Source: Tomocerus qinae
Taxonomy: Eukaryota > Arthropoda > Collembola > Entomobryomorpha > Tomoceridae
Reading direction: 5' to 3'
NCBI GenBank assembly: GCA_020055645.1
Contig: CM034546.1
Location: 89,280,001-89,344,000 of the forward strand
DNA length: 64,000 nt
Each line of letters starts with the position of its first letter. The stretch's first letter is position 1. Shown one piece after another: positions 1 through 11,567 of the stretch. The position numbers were made by a program, and so were the translations under genes. The notes below the pieces were generated by a model that worked only from the letters and a program-made list of their open reading frames with translations, was not told the DNA's origin and did not search any database.

Positions 1-27
1 TGAATTATAATTAACTTTTTTATGCAG

Positions 28-3000
28 AAAAGAGAAGTGAGTCTGCAGCGATGTGATGGTAACTTTGGGCTGAGTGTTCGTGGAGGGGCCGAGCACCAAC
101 TTCCTTTGATTATCTCCAGATTGATTCCCGGAAGTCCCGCAGGTTTTTTAAATTTTATTTTAAACTGAAACTAATTGACAAACATTTTAATTTACATTAC
201 ACTTTATTTGTACATTTCAGCGCTTTCCAAGCAAATCTACATCGGAGATGCGATCATTGCAAGTAATAACATAATGATATTTTATTATATATGTATATTT
301 TGTAAAACGACCTTAATAATATTTGATTTGGTTATTCAGTAAACGGTGTAAAGATAACAAAACTCGACCACGATGAGGCTGTAGAGTTTCTGAACGAAAG
401 TGGCAATAACATCGTCTTGAAGTTGAAGTACATTCCCACGGCAAAAACATTCCTCTCCCCAACACACAACAACAGTATGAATCCCATTTCTTCATTATTT
501 TTGTTTATCTGGAATTTATTTATGGTAGTTTTCAGCAAAAATTGTATTTCTCGTTCACTATATACTTGTTGCTTATTCTCGAACAGTTGATGAGAAAGTT
601 ATACCCCACCCGGCAGGATACAGAGTTAAGCCAATTATTGTGTTTTTACTCAATAGGTATATATTCAATGGTTCTGCAGCGCTTAAATTTCATGCCCAAA
701 AATAAACAATTTTCTGGACAGATCAGTTGGTCCACAGTGTGTCCAGAAAATTGTTTATTTTTGAGCATGAGACAATAATGTGGAGCCGGAAGAAATTTCC
801 GGAGGGGCCTAACTAATTATAGCGAAAGATTTTGGATTTTCAAACAAAAATTTTTTTCTCCGATTTTGTGAGGGGCCGCTCTGGTAACTTTAAACTTTCA
901 AGATTTGCTTTTCACTGGAAGTTATTTAAACTACCCAGGTTTAATAAACATTAAAATACTGAAAAATAATTGTTTATTGCAAATACGGCCAACATATTAT
1001 TATGTACAAAATCTACGTAGTACAAAGTACATATGTGGACGCCATATTTGATTGGATAAGGGGCTCCTAAGCCCAACCCACAACCATGTGGAAGCCCAAA
1101 GCCCAACTCTCTGCTGGCTCTAGACCAATAAATATTACGGAACCGGCGTCCAGTAGACATGTTATTGACAAACGTTGGGAAAATATTTAATGTCCTAGGG
1201 TTAACGCTTTAAAGCTTTTTAGTATTTATTAATTCTGCCTAACCAAGAATATTTGTTGTGCTTTATACAGAGACTTAAATTAATAAATAATATTGAAGAC
1301 AGGGCAGTAATTTAAACGATATTTTTAATCACACTCTTTTTTCATTTTGGAAAATATTTGATTCCATTTTTTCATTTTTGTTTTGATCAGAAGTGGAAGT
1401 TGATTTGGGGACGGATTGGGGAGATGTTGCAGAGGAAGAGCAAGTATGGGAGACAGAAAAGTCACTTCCACTCCTCTTTGCGATTCTGACGAGATTTCTT
1501 GACGGAACGGACATACTTCGCTGCAACGCCTTCGAAGTCCGCGACTCCACAGGAAACTCTTCCACTGGAGTAATATTTAATTCTCACCAATTCATTACCA
1601 ATATTAACGTTATTATTTTTAATTTGTTATGCAATTTTGTGAAGGTAATCCACTGCGCTGACGCCTTCTCCCTTACCAGTTGGACAAAGAACATTTCTGA
1701 TGTCATAATTGGTCTCAATAACATTCAGGTCGGTTGTAGCTGTTTCTGAGTTCTGTACTGCATTTTACAGACGCCGAAAACTTAGACAAAGATATTTAAA
1801 AAGGTGTTTGCAATCGTCATCATGTAAATTATAATTTATTTTAATGATTGAATTTTAGATGAAGTTGTGGAGCCAAGAAACACAGAGTGAGATTTACTAC
1901 GTCAATTGGTGAGAATCGTTTTTTTAAATTCAATTATTTGATTTCTGTAGCATGTCGAAACGATATTTGTGGAAATGAATTACAGGGTATGGGAGGGGGA
2001 GACGGACAAATCAGCGACTGCACAGGAACTGTTGGACATTTCTCAGCCTGCCTGGTTGTGCTGGAAGCCGAAGATCTTAGCCATTCGCGGAGACAATCTG
2101 TACTACATGGACTACCCACCAGGGGTGTTGATGGACTGGGACTCGGAAGAAGTGGTAAAGTATTCCGTCATCACGTCTCTCCTCCGCGTGTTGACATCCG
2201 CCAGTGACCATCTTGACGAGAGACAGCACTGCTTCACGCTCCAGATCGCTGAGGAACAAAACACGTACCCACCCACGCGACAACAACCCTCCCTCTTCTA
2301 CTTGTCCACTGAAACGAGACAGGAACTCATCAAAGTGGAGTCAGGTATTTTATTCACTAATTGGGTAATCAACAATATTTTTAATCACCGTAACCGTGAA
2401 ATTAATTATTGATTCCACAGCGTGGACGAAAGCAGTGACGGCGGCAGTGAAAAGTGTAAAGGTGAGTTACAATGACTAAATCTAAATCCAGATTGTTTGA
2501 CAATGAAAGTGTAATTAGTTCTAATTTTTCGTAATGTAGCGATGTCAGTTCAATGTTTGGTGGTGCAACAAACCGTGCACTTTTGAGTTGGATTTACCCT
2601 CTTCCAGCTTTAACTTATACAAATCTTCGAGTAAGCCATCAGAGCCGCTGTGGAGCAAGCCCTTTTCCATGCTGAGGGGATCTTCGGACGACTCCCGAAC
2701 ACGCCTCACGTAAATCATTTCTCAATTCCATGTCGTTTTATTGTTTATGGAAACTATACAGCTACATTTACTGAGATAAATGCGCACTATCATGCTCTGG
2801 AAATACACGCATATAATTTATAATAATTATAAAAATGATACAAAATTAGGGATAAATTAAGGTATGGTTGGTTGTTAATGTAGGAGATTCATCCGAAAAA
2901 TCAATAAAGGAGAATAAGTACTGATTGTACTAATGTACTAATAGGAAAATGTTTGTTTTATAGGCTCAAATTCCAGTCTGAATCTTCGGAGAGTGACAAA

Positions 3001-3084
3001 GAGGTGATGGAATGCAAAGACCTGCATCTCATCTTGTTTACCATTCACAGTTTCCTTCTGTTCCAGATTGGCAAGGGTCGTTAA
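28..3084 (+). CDS. Syntrophin (gamma-like), 3' portion: PDZ plus split PH and C-terminal SU domain
   Basis: Syntrophins are cytoplasmic adaptors that tie dystrophin/dystrobrevin complexes to membrane signalling proteins. Exons fitted by phase: 28-142, 221-262, 340-474, 587-656, 1391-1569, 1645-1728, 1951-2344, 2421-2461, 2540-2709, 2964-3084 (TAA 3082-3084). The first three encode a PDZ domain, with a GLSVRGGAEH carboxylate-binding loop and an IYIGDAIIA strand. Exons from 1391 encode a PH-like segment ending in a tryptophan-rich strand, and the last two give the conserved C-terminal syntrophin-unique region (FTIHSFLLFQ). The 5' end is outside the window. Phases agree across all junctions except 656 to 1391 (2 nt carried, 1 nt needed), so a small exon is probably missed or the 587-656 exon is misplaced. 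A possible AATAAA lies near 3120. The gene converges with MetAP1. The gamma assignment is from remembered family pattern and is moderate. Confidence 0.85.
692..768. repeat. 29-bp-stem foldback in a syntrophin intron
   Basis: Positions 692-720 and 740-768 are inverted copies with a single mismatch, separated by a 19-bp loop. Nothing codes across it. It is one of many near-perfect hairpins in this window and probably a MITE relic. Confidence 0.8.
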
Positions 3085-4550
3085 CACAATCACCAAGTGC
3101 CAATCCACAATTGAAGCAATAATAAATATTTCTTTCGTGTTAACATTTTTCCATTTCTCGTGCACTCCATTTTGCATCTCTTTTTTCTTATATATATATA
3201 GTTCCTAGCAGACTTCCCATGATTTCCTACTCGTAAACTCGTGTTCTCAACTTCAAGTTTCAGAAATGTTTCCTCTATGATGGGCTTTTACCTTTGGTGG
3301 AGTCAAAAATTAGAAAGTGATAACCAAAACTGCGTACATGGAGATTAAGTAATTAGCCGAACAATAAAAATGGATGTGTTACTTGTTGGCTAGAATTAGT
3401 GCATTTCAGAGTATAGGAAACTCCATAAAGGCGTCAAAACTTTTTAAATGAGGTGCAGAAATGCAGAAAATCAATTTCCGTTGCAATTTGTGCAAAATTT
3501 TATTGAATTTGAGTAGACAGTAGACATGAATTAATTACCTCTATTTATTTCTTGACTGACGATATTTGACTTCATTTATTTATGTAATTCATTCTTTTGT
3601 ATCCATAATTGATATATTTAATGTTTCCTATGATAAAGTGTTTTAGTCAAACATCGAATTCTATCCGAAACTTTCCCTGAACCATGTGTTCAAAACGTTT
3701 TGACAGAGCTCGATTTGGATTTGAAAGATTCTAGATGTTTTAATACAAACCGAGTTAAACAAACGGTATTATATGGTAGACTGGGAGGGATATCATGGCT
3801 CTCTTAGACTAAGGAGAGGGATATCTGCGGTTATAATTACTTGGTAACATTTAGAGAGATGACACTACCAATTAAAAGTAGTCTATAAGCCTATACATTT
3901 GAAGTATTTTATGAATCAGACATTTCAAAAGTTTTGGTTTTACTGCGATATTGATCTATAAAATATTTCAAACCCATAGGCTCATTAACACGGCTTTTAA
4001 TCGATTGTGTTAGTATCATCGATATCGCTCTAACTGTTACCGTCGAGTACAGTAATATATAGTAATTAAATCATGACCACTAATCCATCCATCTGTCTAG
4101 TCTGAAAGAGTCCTCCCAGATTACCACGCCACATATACACACATTTTATGTAATGGGATCGCAAAAAATAAAGGCTACTAAAATTACTTGATCTCCCATG
4201 ATTGTCCTTAAATGGGATTTCGATTATACATAGATCGATACTTTATCTAATACCTCAGATTCGGTAAATGGGAAAAGTTAAACATAGCTATAGTTGTGAA
4301 CGAAATGTTAAAAATACTTCATAATGCTCTTCTACTTCTATTCTCTTTCTATGTGGATTTATAAAGCCGTCTTTTTAAACCTTGTGCTATGCCTAATAAG
4401 TAATTTTTGGTTTCTTGGGTTGAGTGCACATAGCCCACAATTATTATTAAGTGTCCTAAGTAAGTTAAGTATGAATTGTGATAATAAACAATAATTTGCC
4501 AATGGAAGTAAAGTATTTTTTGATAGTTAATTGTTTTTATTAAGTGATGA
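3085..4550. other. Intergenic space between convergent syntrophin and MetAP1
   Basis: No supported gene. It holds the 3' flanks of both genes, a short (TA)n run near 3190-3200 and AT-rich sequence with no long ORF. A TTTATT on the plus strand near 4536-4541 could be the minus-strand polyadenylation signal of MetAP1, but it lies very close to the stop codon. Confidence 0.5.
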
Positions 4551-7500
4551 CTAATCCATAAAATAAGGCAAATTTTTATTTCTTTTGGTAAGGACTTCGA
4601 CGCCAGTCTCTGTAACCAAAAGAGTCTCTTCGAACTGAGCCGACAACTTTCCGTCTTGTGTCACAGCCGTCCTATAATAAATGACTTTAGTTAGTTCATT
4701 GCACATGGCATAAAACTGGCCCTTAAGGCCTGCTTGTAGAGGAAGGTTTTGCATGTGTTCTACTCCTCCTGATCATGAATATAGCAAAAAACTCCCGGGA
4801 GAGTCACAAGGCTTAACTTGTTATAATATGACTTGTAAGGGTCAGTGTCCATTCTTCAAAATTACTTTTTTGGTGGGATAACTTGAGGATATTTTTTAGA
4901 AATGAGTTAAAAGACTTTTTAAATCAAACGGAGCCTTGTGAGGACCATGTACTTAATATTAAAAAATGGTTTTTATATTGTGTTGTTCTGGAGTTTTATT
5001 TGATTTCCTAGAAAAAATAAAATTTTATGTTTTTGTACTCAACTCAATGTCAGGATTCAGTCATACCAAATTCAGCTGGATACCTTCAAGGAGGGGTGGT
5101 GGTAGGGTTTGCTACTACGCCACTAGCGGAATTAGCCATGAACACATGTTTACATTGAATTGAGTACAACAAATTCAAATTTTATTTTTGTATAAAGTTT
5201 GTATACCTCAAAAACTTTGTCAACTGATTACGAGATTTTGCAAAAGGTTCATTTCATATTCAGGAGGGTTTCAATTTCAACTTAAGATGCCGACTTCCCA
5301 TAATTGGTTTTTTTATTCCCACTGCCACCCATGTCTAAAGACATCGTATCGTGCCAAAAAATAATTTTTTTTAAAATTTAAACTGATCTAGGATCTAGTG
5401 ACCTTTAGTTTAGGTTAGAGTTCAACATCTTAACACTAAAAACATGAGACCCCCCAGGATAGTATAGATCCTGTCACTCCATGGGGACTATTTTCAAATC
5501 GAGGGGGACATGAAAATCGCTTCTCATTGGCGGATGAAATTTTTTATTGACCAATCAGAACGCAGCATTTCATTTCAAAATTTTATATGATTTTCAAAAA
5601 GCAAATAAATTTGACTTCTGAGACATTATACACTTTAGCATGTAATTTTATTATCACCATTCTAAGCTATTAGTTGATTAATGACGTAAATAAGAAGAGA
5701 TCTTATTTACGTTGATGCTTCCAGCAACCGCGAGGGGATAATAGTTGCAAAAGTCATACCAAAAGGCATCTATTCGAAGTGATACACATTAATGACACTT
5801 TTAAAACGACGAATCCCCCCTCATGTAAATTTTTCTCTTCAATGTATTTGAGCCAAGTGGATAAAATCCTCCGGAGGATTTTATCCACTTGGCTCTTAAT
5901 ACATGTGTCACGCGGAAACAAACAACCGCCCATTTCAAGCTGGGCTCCTTCACTACTAAGCTATACACTTACCACATTGCGTACAACTGTACGGATGTAA
6001 CCAAGGACGTATTTAGGGGGGGGGGGTGCTTAAGCACCCCCTAAATTTCCCAAAAACACTAGAAAATTTCTCAAAAATTGATAAAAAGTAGTTTTGTTCA
6101 TATAAAAACTTGCTCTTATGTGTAAGCACCCCCTTAATTTGATTTCTGCATACGCGCCGCCCTTGGATGTAACAATACATATTTGTAAGATAATCCACTG
6201 GCTTGTATCTGTATTATTTTAGAGGGACTCAAGGAGCATGGACGTTGCCATAGTATAGTAGCGCTTTATCAGGAGAGCCGAGCAGCGAATTTTGCCATAA
6301 GCGAATTTGAAGATTTATAAGGGACGTTTTTTGGAAAACGTCCCCTACCCCTGTCTTTAATCGTTAAAACGTTAATATCTCGAAATCGGAGACAAATATC
6401 AAGAAATGCCGAGTAGCAGCCCTAGACCAGGATTTTCTACGATTTTAGAGACCAACCTTGTCTTTCTGTGACCAGTATTCTCGGAGTTATATCCGGTTTC
6501 CGAAAAAATATTTTTCAGTTTTGTCATAGAGTAAATTTCTATGACTCTACGTATTTTTAAATCGTAGCCATAGATACTTCCCCATCCCTTTTGCTTGACC
6601 TGTTGACCTTCTATTATTGAATTCCGTCGGGGACCTGCCTCTTAAGCCTAGACTATACTTCCCGTTTCATCGTAACGTTCACGTTTTGTGACGTCAAAAT
6701 GACGTCATATCATATGACGTAGTTATACAATAGGTCCCACAAATTGGGGATCATTTCTTTTGAATTCTCCATATTGCTTTTGCCCAAAATCATTTGTTTC
6801 AGTATTCGTTTAACAATGTTTATGTTAACCTCTATTGGGGGTCAACCCCTATAGTTGTACAAATAGGTCCCACAAATTGGGGATCATGTTTTTGAATTCT
6901 TCATATTGCTTTTGCCCAAATTCATTTGCTTCAGTAATTGTTTAAGAATGTTTCAGGGCTGCAAAAATGTCGGTAACCTGATAGCCAGGTTACCGTAGAC
7001 TCTTTTAACATTGCATATGGGTTTAATGGTAAACCACGCCCCCGAAGGGGGCGTGGTAGCGTAAAATAAGCGCACGTGACAGCAAAATGTAGGCGCAGCG
7101 CTCGGGGCGCCAAAAAAAGAGGGAAAAAAGAGGAAAAAAGGGGGAAAAAGAGGGAAAAAGGGAAAAAAGAGGGGAAAAAGAGGGAAAAAAGAGGGGGAAA
7201 GAGGGAAAAAAGAGGAGAAAAAGAGAAAGGAAAAATGGAAAATAGCGGATAAAAAAGAGGAAAACGAGGGGGGTTATATCAGAAAGAATGGAGATAAGAC
7301 GAAAAAAGACGGTACAATTATTTGCTATTTTAGGCCATTTTTGACTAACTGCCGTCAAAAAATGCCAAAAATTTTTCCACTCCGCGCAATTATTTGCTAT
7401 TTTTAGGCCTTTATGTGACTAATTTCCGTCAAAAAATTTTCGCGCTCCGCGCAATTATTTGCTATTTTAGACCATTTTTGACTAACTGCCGTCAAAAAAG

Positions 7501-10500
7501 GCCAAAAATTTTTGCGCTACGCGCAATTATTTGTTATTTTTAAGACATTTTTGACTATTTCCGGCAAAAAATGCCATAAATTTTCGCAGTATGCACGAAT
7601 ATATATAATTTAAACATATATTGGAAAACTTAGCCGCTCCCGAAACTCAGTTCTGTATACGTGCTTGCAAGGTACTTTAAATACCATGGCGACCTAACAA
7701 GGTATGCTGATAGTGGGGATTAAAATTCACTCAGAACCACTTATGGGGGAAACGTACAGGCGTCCCCATGCCATTGAGTAATACTCTATGGCTCCTTCTC
7801 CTTTGATCCCCATTAGTGGTTCTGAGAGATTTTTTTAAAAACTATCAGCATACCTTGTTAGGTCGTCATGGTATTTATTTAAAGTACCTTGCGTGCTTGT
7901 ATACGTAAATCAATAGAACACTAATCTAGAAATATCGGACTACAAAATAAGACATTTTATTTATCTTTTACAAGGTCCTTTTTTGTTCTTTGTTTGGTAG
8001 AGAGAAAGGAAAGATTATTTCAGGAAATACCACAAAGAAAAGAAAAAATTTAGAAGATTAAAGAGAAATATGTATAAGGTAGGTATCATAAGTAGGATTC
8101 AGTAGGTAGGATTCATTATCAGGTTACTGAGGGAATTGGAACTTTTTGCAGCCCTGGAATGTTTATGTTAACCTCTATTGGGGGTCAACCCACTATAGTT
8201 GTACAAATGGGTCCCACAACTTGGGGATCATTTCTTTTGAATTCTCCATATTTCTTTTGCCCAAAATCATTTGTTTCAGTAATTATTTAAGAATGTTTAT
8301 GTTAACCTCTATTGGGGGTCAACCCACTATAATTGTACAAATGGGTCCCACAACTAGGGAATCATTTGTTTTGAATTCTTCATATTGCTTTTGCCCAAAT
8401 TCATTTGTTTCAGTAATTGTTTAAGAATGTTTTTGTTAACCTCTATTGGGGGTCAACCCACTATAGTTGTACAAATGGGTCCCACAACTTGGGGATCATT
8501 TCTTTTGAATTCTCCATATTTCTTTTGCCCAAAATCATTTGTTTCAGTAATTATTTAAGAATGTTTATGTTAACCTCTATTGGGGGTCAACCCACTATAA
8601 TTGTACAAATGGGTCCCACAACTAGGGAATCATTTGTTTTGAATTCTTCATATTGCTTTTGCCCAAATTCATTTGTTTCAGTAATTGTTTAAGAATGTTT
8701 TTGTTAACCTCTATTGGGGGTCAACCCACTATAGTTGTACAAATGGGTCCCACAACTTGGGGATCATTTCTTTTGAATTCTCCATATTTCTTTTGCCCAA
8801 AATCATTTGTTTAGGTAAAAAGTTTAAGAATGTTTATGTTAACCTCTATTGGGGGTTAACCCCTATAGTCTATAGTTGTACAAATGGGTCCCACAACTTG
8901 GGAATTATTTGTTTTGAATTCTTCATATTGCTTTTGCCCAAAATCATTCGTCAGAGTAATAGAATTATGATCTTTGTTATACATTGATCGGACATCCTAA
9001 ATGGGGCCGTCGGGTAAGTTTTGAGTCAAAAAATGCTTTTTTTCCTCGTTTTTGAAAGTCGTTTTAAAACCAAACAAAAAATAAAACCCTTACAGATTAT
9101 TTTTAAAAGCATCACCCTCTTCCCCTCTTTCCGAATATGTAATCAAAAGTATCAAAAACCCCCGCCAAGTTTGTCCAAATGATTTTTGAAATTGTCATGT
9201 TTGCCTACTCCATCAATGTATTTCATTTTTTTCAAAAAATTCTGGCGGCCTTGGGTCGCATTTTGGGTATAGGGACTAAATACTTTGTCTAAAATAAATA
9301 TATATATTCCATACCAGTCGTCTGGCCACTGTTCATCCCTCCAAGTCCTATTTGTAATAAACATTATAAATTGATAATAAATTGATGAATTGTAACATAT
9401 TAAAATATAAAACTTTATTTTAACTAACCCTTCGGAGATCATTGGCTCGATGGTAAAACTGTGACCTGAAAATTAAAAGAAATTTGAAATTAGTTATTTA
9501 ACTATTCTTTATTCCATCTATTCACCGGGCTGACATATCAAACCAAAAAGGAAGTAAAGCTATTATATCCAACCTGGCTTCATGACTCCAACCGCCTTGT
9601 TCTCTATACAAAGCAAAAATGCATTGACGTAAAAAATTAGTCTTAAATTTTTTTTATAATAATTGTTACTATTATAAGTCAAATTTGATCTTACTGGCAT
9701 AGTGGGGAATACTGGGTGCTGTAAAAAAAACGATGAATAGTATTTATTAAGCATCAGAACTCCATCGAACCATTTAACCAAATAAATAAAATTATACAAA
9801 TGCATGACAAATACTACAAAATAGAGAATGGTTGTTATACCTGTATGAAATAATTTATGTATACCATGCCCACAGTAACTGCGAACTACAGAGAATCCGC
9901 TGGCCTGTGCGTGTTTCTGGATCACGTTCCCGACGTCTCTGTACTTAACACCCGGTTTCACTGTAATCACATTTTCAATTACTACCCTATATTCTTTGCT
10001 TAATAATAAATTTTTAGATTTATACTAACCCATTTCTATGGCCCTCTGGAGACATTCCCAAGTGGTCGTAACTAACTTTTTGGCCTCTGGAGATACGTCA
10101 CCAATGAGAAAAGTTTCGTTGAGATCGCCGTGGAAGCCGCCATGGTAGACAGTCACGTCCACTGCAATTTTTAACTATCACTTAATATCGTTTACTAAAA
10201 TGTTACCAACTACCTGGATTCTGGCTGGACTGGCTTAGAAGTAGCAAGTATACGAGAATTGAGTACTTACAACACATGACGCTTTGTTAATATTAATATT
10301 TTAATAGTTAAGAGACGAAATAACTCCTATTAGGTTCAATGGCAGAAAATTTTTGTCTTAAAAAATTTTTTGTCCTCAATATTTAGGGAGTAGACAATTG
10401 TATCATTGTATCGTATCTATTTGCCATGAAATGGTTCAATAAGGTAGCATTAAACGAAATAATTTTACGAACCGTTGCAAATGTCTCCATTTTGGAGAGG

Positions 10501-11567
10501 TCTAAGATCAGGAATTCCATGGCAAATCACCTCGTTCACCTACAGTATTTTCAAAATAGGCTCAATCCATTGTGGCAAATTTTATTATAGAAAATGAAAT
10601 TAAAAAATGGACTAAAATGGTTAGAAGAGTTATTACGGAGGTACAACAGGACTTGGGGAATCGGTAATAGTTGAGTGGGGAAGGGTAGCAGTCTCGTTCC
10701 ACACAGGCCTCGTGCACCACCCTGTCAATCTCGTCTGTCGTCACCCCTGCACCCATTGCGGCTGCCGCTTCATCCAATACTTCCCGGCCCAACTTGCAAG
10801 CCACCCGCAGAAGCTCAATATCTTCGTCAGGAAGAATTTTGATGTTCGACGTTCCCCGCAGCGCCAATTCACTGAACAATTTAATAATGAATTCATTAAT
10901 GCAATATTATGGGTAATGAGATCGATAATTTCGTTAATGCGTAGGTAGAAAATTTATTTGCTTTATTTAGCGTTAATTTATCAACCTAATAGGACGACCA
11001 TCGTCAGAGACCCCAATTCCGTAATCGGGACGACGAATATTTTCGGGTACATGTCGAGTTTTTGTCTTCTCAGAGGGTCTCAGCTTTCCAGTGAACTTAT
11101 AACCGGGCCAAGGATTGTAATTACCATTCACTGTCGTCGTCGTCACCTCTATAAACCATATGAACCAAATTAATAGTTAATAAAAAATATTAAAGTGTTG
11201 CTCGCCAGTGGCCGGAGAACCCACAACTTATCAGAACTTATCCCTGTTTCTCTCCTCTAAGAAACAAAGGATCAATATTTTAATAAAAACTTTATCATTT
11301 AATAACAAAGAGTTAGTTGACATACTCTGAGACTTGTGGAGGGCCTTGTGGGAATTCCAACTCTTCTTGAAGCATTCCTGTAGATAAAAGCAACAGTTAT
11401 TTAACAAGTTGTTTCAGAGATTGTCCTAAATAAATAATTTCACTAACTTGGGAGCAGAAGAAGGACCCTTTGTGAATTCCGAGTTTGATGCAGGTTGGAC
11501 ACTGCAATTTGGCCGGTAATTCGCAGTCTTGCGTCTCACAAATTTGAAAATCCTTTTGTTCGGACAT
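4551..11567 (-). CDS. METAP1: Methionine aminopeptidase 1 (type I, zinc-finger N-terminus)
   Basis: Removes the initiator methionine from nascent cytosolic proteins at the ribosome. Minus-strand exons, all phase-consistent: 11448-11567 (ATG), 11326-11377, 10986-11148, 10637-10871, 10473-10539, 10030-10161, 9841-9960, 9695-9718, 9574-9603, 9429-9465, 9315-9347, 4551-4671 (TAG); 377 residues against about 385 for animal orthologues. Residues 10-57 form the paired C6/MYND-like zinc finger that docks on ribosomes. The pita-bread catalytic domain keeps all five metal ligands: D214, D225 (HGDLNE), H288 (CGHGIHK), E321 (FTIEPMI) and E352 (SAQFEE). Odd points: exon 8 is only 24 nt, exons 9 to 11 are 30-37 nt, and the last intron (4672-9314) is 4.6 kb while the others are about 55-600 bp; it is filled with satellites and MITEs. 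Gene identity is secure. Confidence 0.97.
5842..5904. repeat. Near-perfect 63-bp palindrome in the MetAP1 intron
   Basis: Arms of about 30 bp meet at a CCGG centre (5871-5874) with essentially no loop. Only a few mismatches lie in the outer bases. It would extrude as a cruciform or fold as an RNA hairpin in the pre-mRNA. Confidence 0.8.
6002..6165. mobile_element. hAT-type MITE copy with 8-bp target duplication
   Basis: Begins CAAGGACGTATTTA and ends in the inverted, slightly diverged terminus CGCCCTTG. It is flanked on both sides by the same 8 bp, GATGTAAC (5994-6001 and 6166-6173). An 8-bp duplication and CAAG termini are hallmarks of hAT insertions. It contains a G10-11 run and no coding sequence. 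The same family occurs at 12156, 26027, 36106 and 39383. Confidence 0.85.
6725..6955. repeat. Diverged outlier copies of the 134-bp satellite
   Basis: Roughly two units related to the array at 8158-8960, recognisable by the AGGTCCCACAAATTGGGGAT block and the GTTAACCTCTATTGGGGGTC block. They are separated from the main array by hairpins, a polypurine tract and an inverted-repeat element, so the original array was probably split by insertions. Confidence 0.75.
6972..7056. repeat. Two adjacent short perfect hairpins
   Basis: GGTAACCTG and CAGGTTACC (6972-6994) form one stem. CCACGCCCCC and GGGGGCGTGG around a 3-nt loop (about 7034-7056) form the other. Both lie in the MetAP1 intron, next to the polypurine tract. 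Confidence 0.75.
7105..7272. repeat. Polypurine (G/A-only) tract
   Basis: About 165 bp almost entirely of G and A on the plus strand, in GGGAAAAA/GAGGGAAAAA-like units. Apparent ORFs across it are low-complexity artefacts (Phe/Ser/Pro-rich on the minus strand). Confidence 0.85.
7305..7590. repeat. About 70-bp tandem repeat, four units
   Basis: Units start near CAATTATTTGCTATTTT, pass through TTTTTGACTAACTGCCGTCA and end in CGCGCTCCGCG-like blocks. They are imperfect, with period about 65-75 bp. The 'AATTTTTCGCGC.CCGCG' flavour resembles the internal part of the hAT-type MITE copies, so this may derive from them. Confidence 0.65.
7666..7903. mobile_element. Inverted-repeat element (MITE-like), non-coding
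   Basis: Arms of about 50 bp (left around 7666-7716, right around 7846-7903) share the GTACTTTAAATACCATGGCG and AACAAGGTATGCTGATAG blocks in opposite orientation. A second inner pair (CTCAGAACCACT and AGTGGTTCTGAG) lies inside. No ORF is supported. The superfamily is not determined. Confidence 0.7.
8158..8990. repeat. 134-bp satellite with 268-bp higher-order structure
   Basis: Units start at 8158, 8292, 8426, 8560, 8694 and 8829 (period 134, last 135). Two variants alternate: one has TTGGGGATCATTTC and TATTTC, the other TAGGGAATCATTTG and TATTGC, giving a 268-bp dimeric repeat. The ORFs across it merely echo the repeat and are not genes. It lies within the last MetAP1 intron. Confidence 0.9.

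Noticed and set aside
7023-7358. Minus-strand ORF rich in Phe/Leu/Ser/Pro
   Set aside because: Low-complexity reading of the polypurine tract.
8146-8987. Three overlapping plus-strand ORFs with repeating [11 protein letters not shown] peptides
   Set aside because: They are translations of the 134-bp satellite; no start context, no splice logic, and the frame continues only as long as the repeat.
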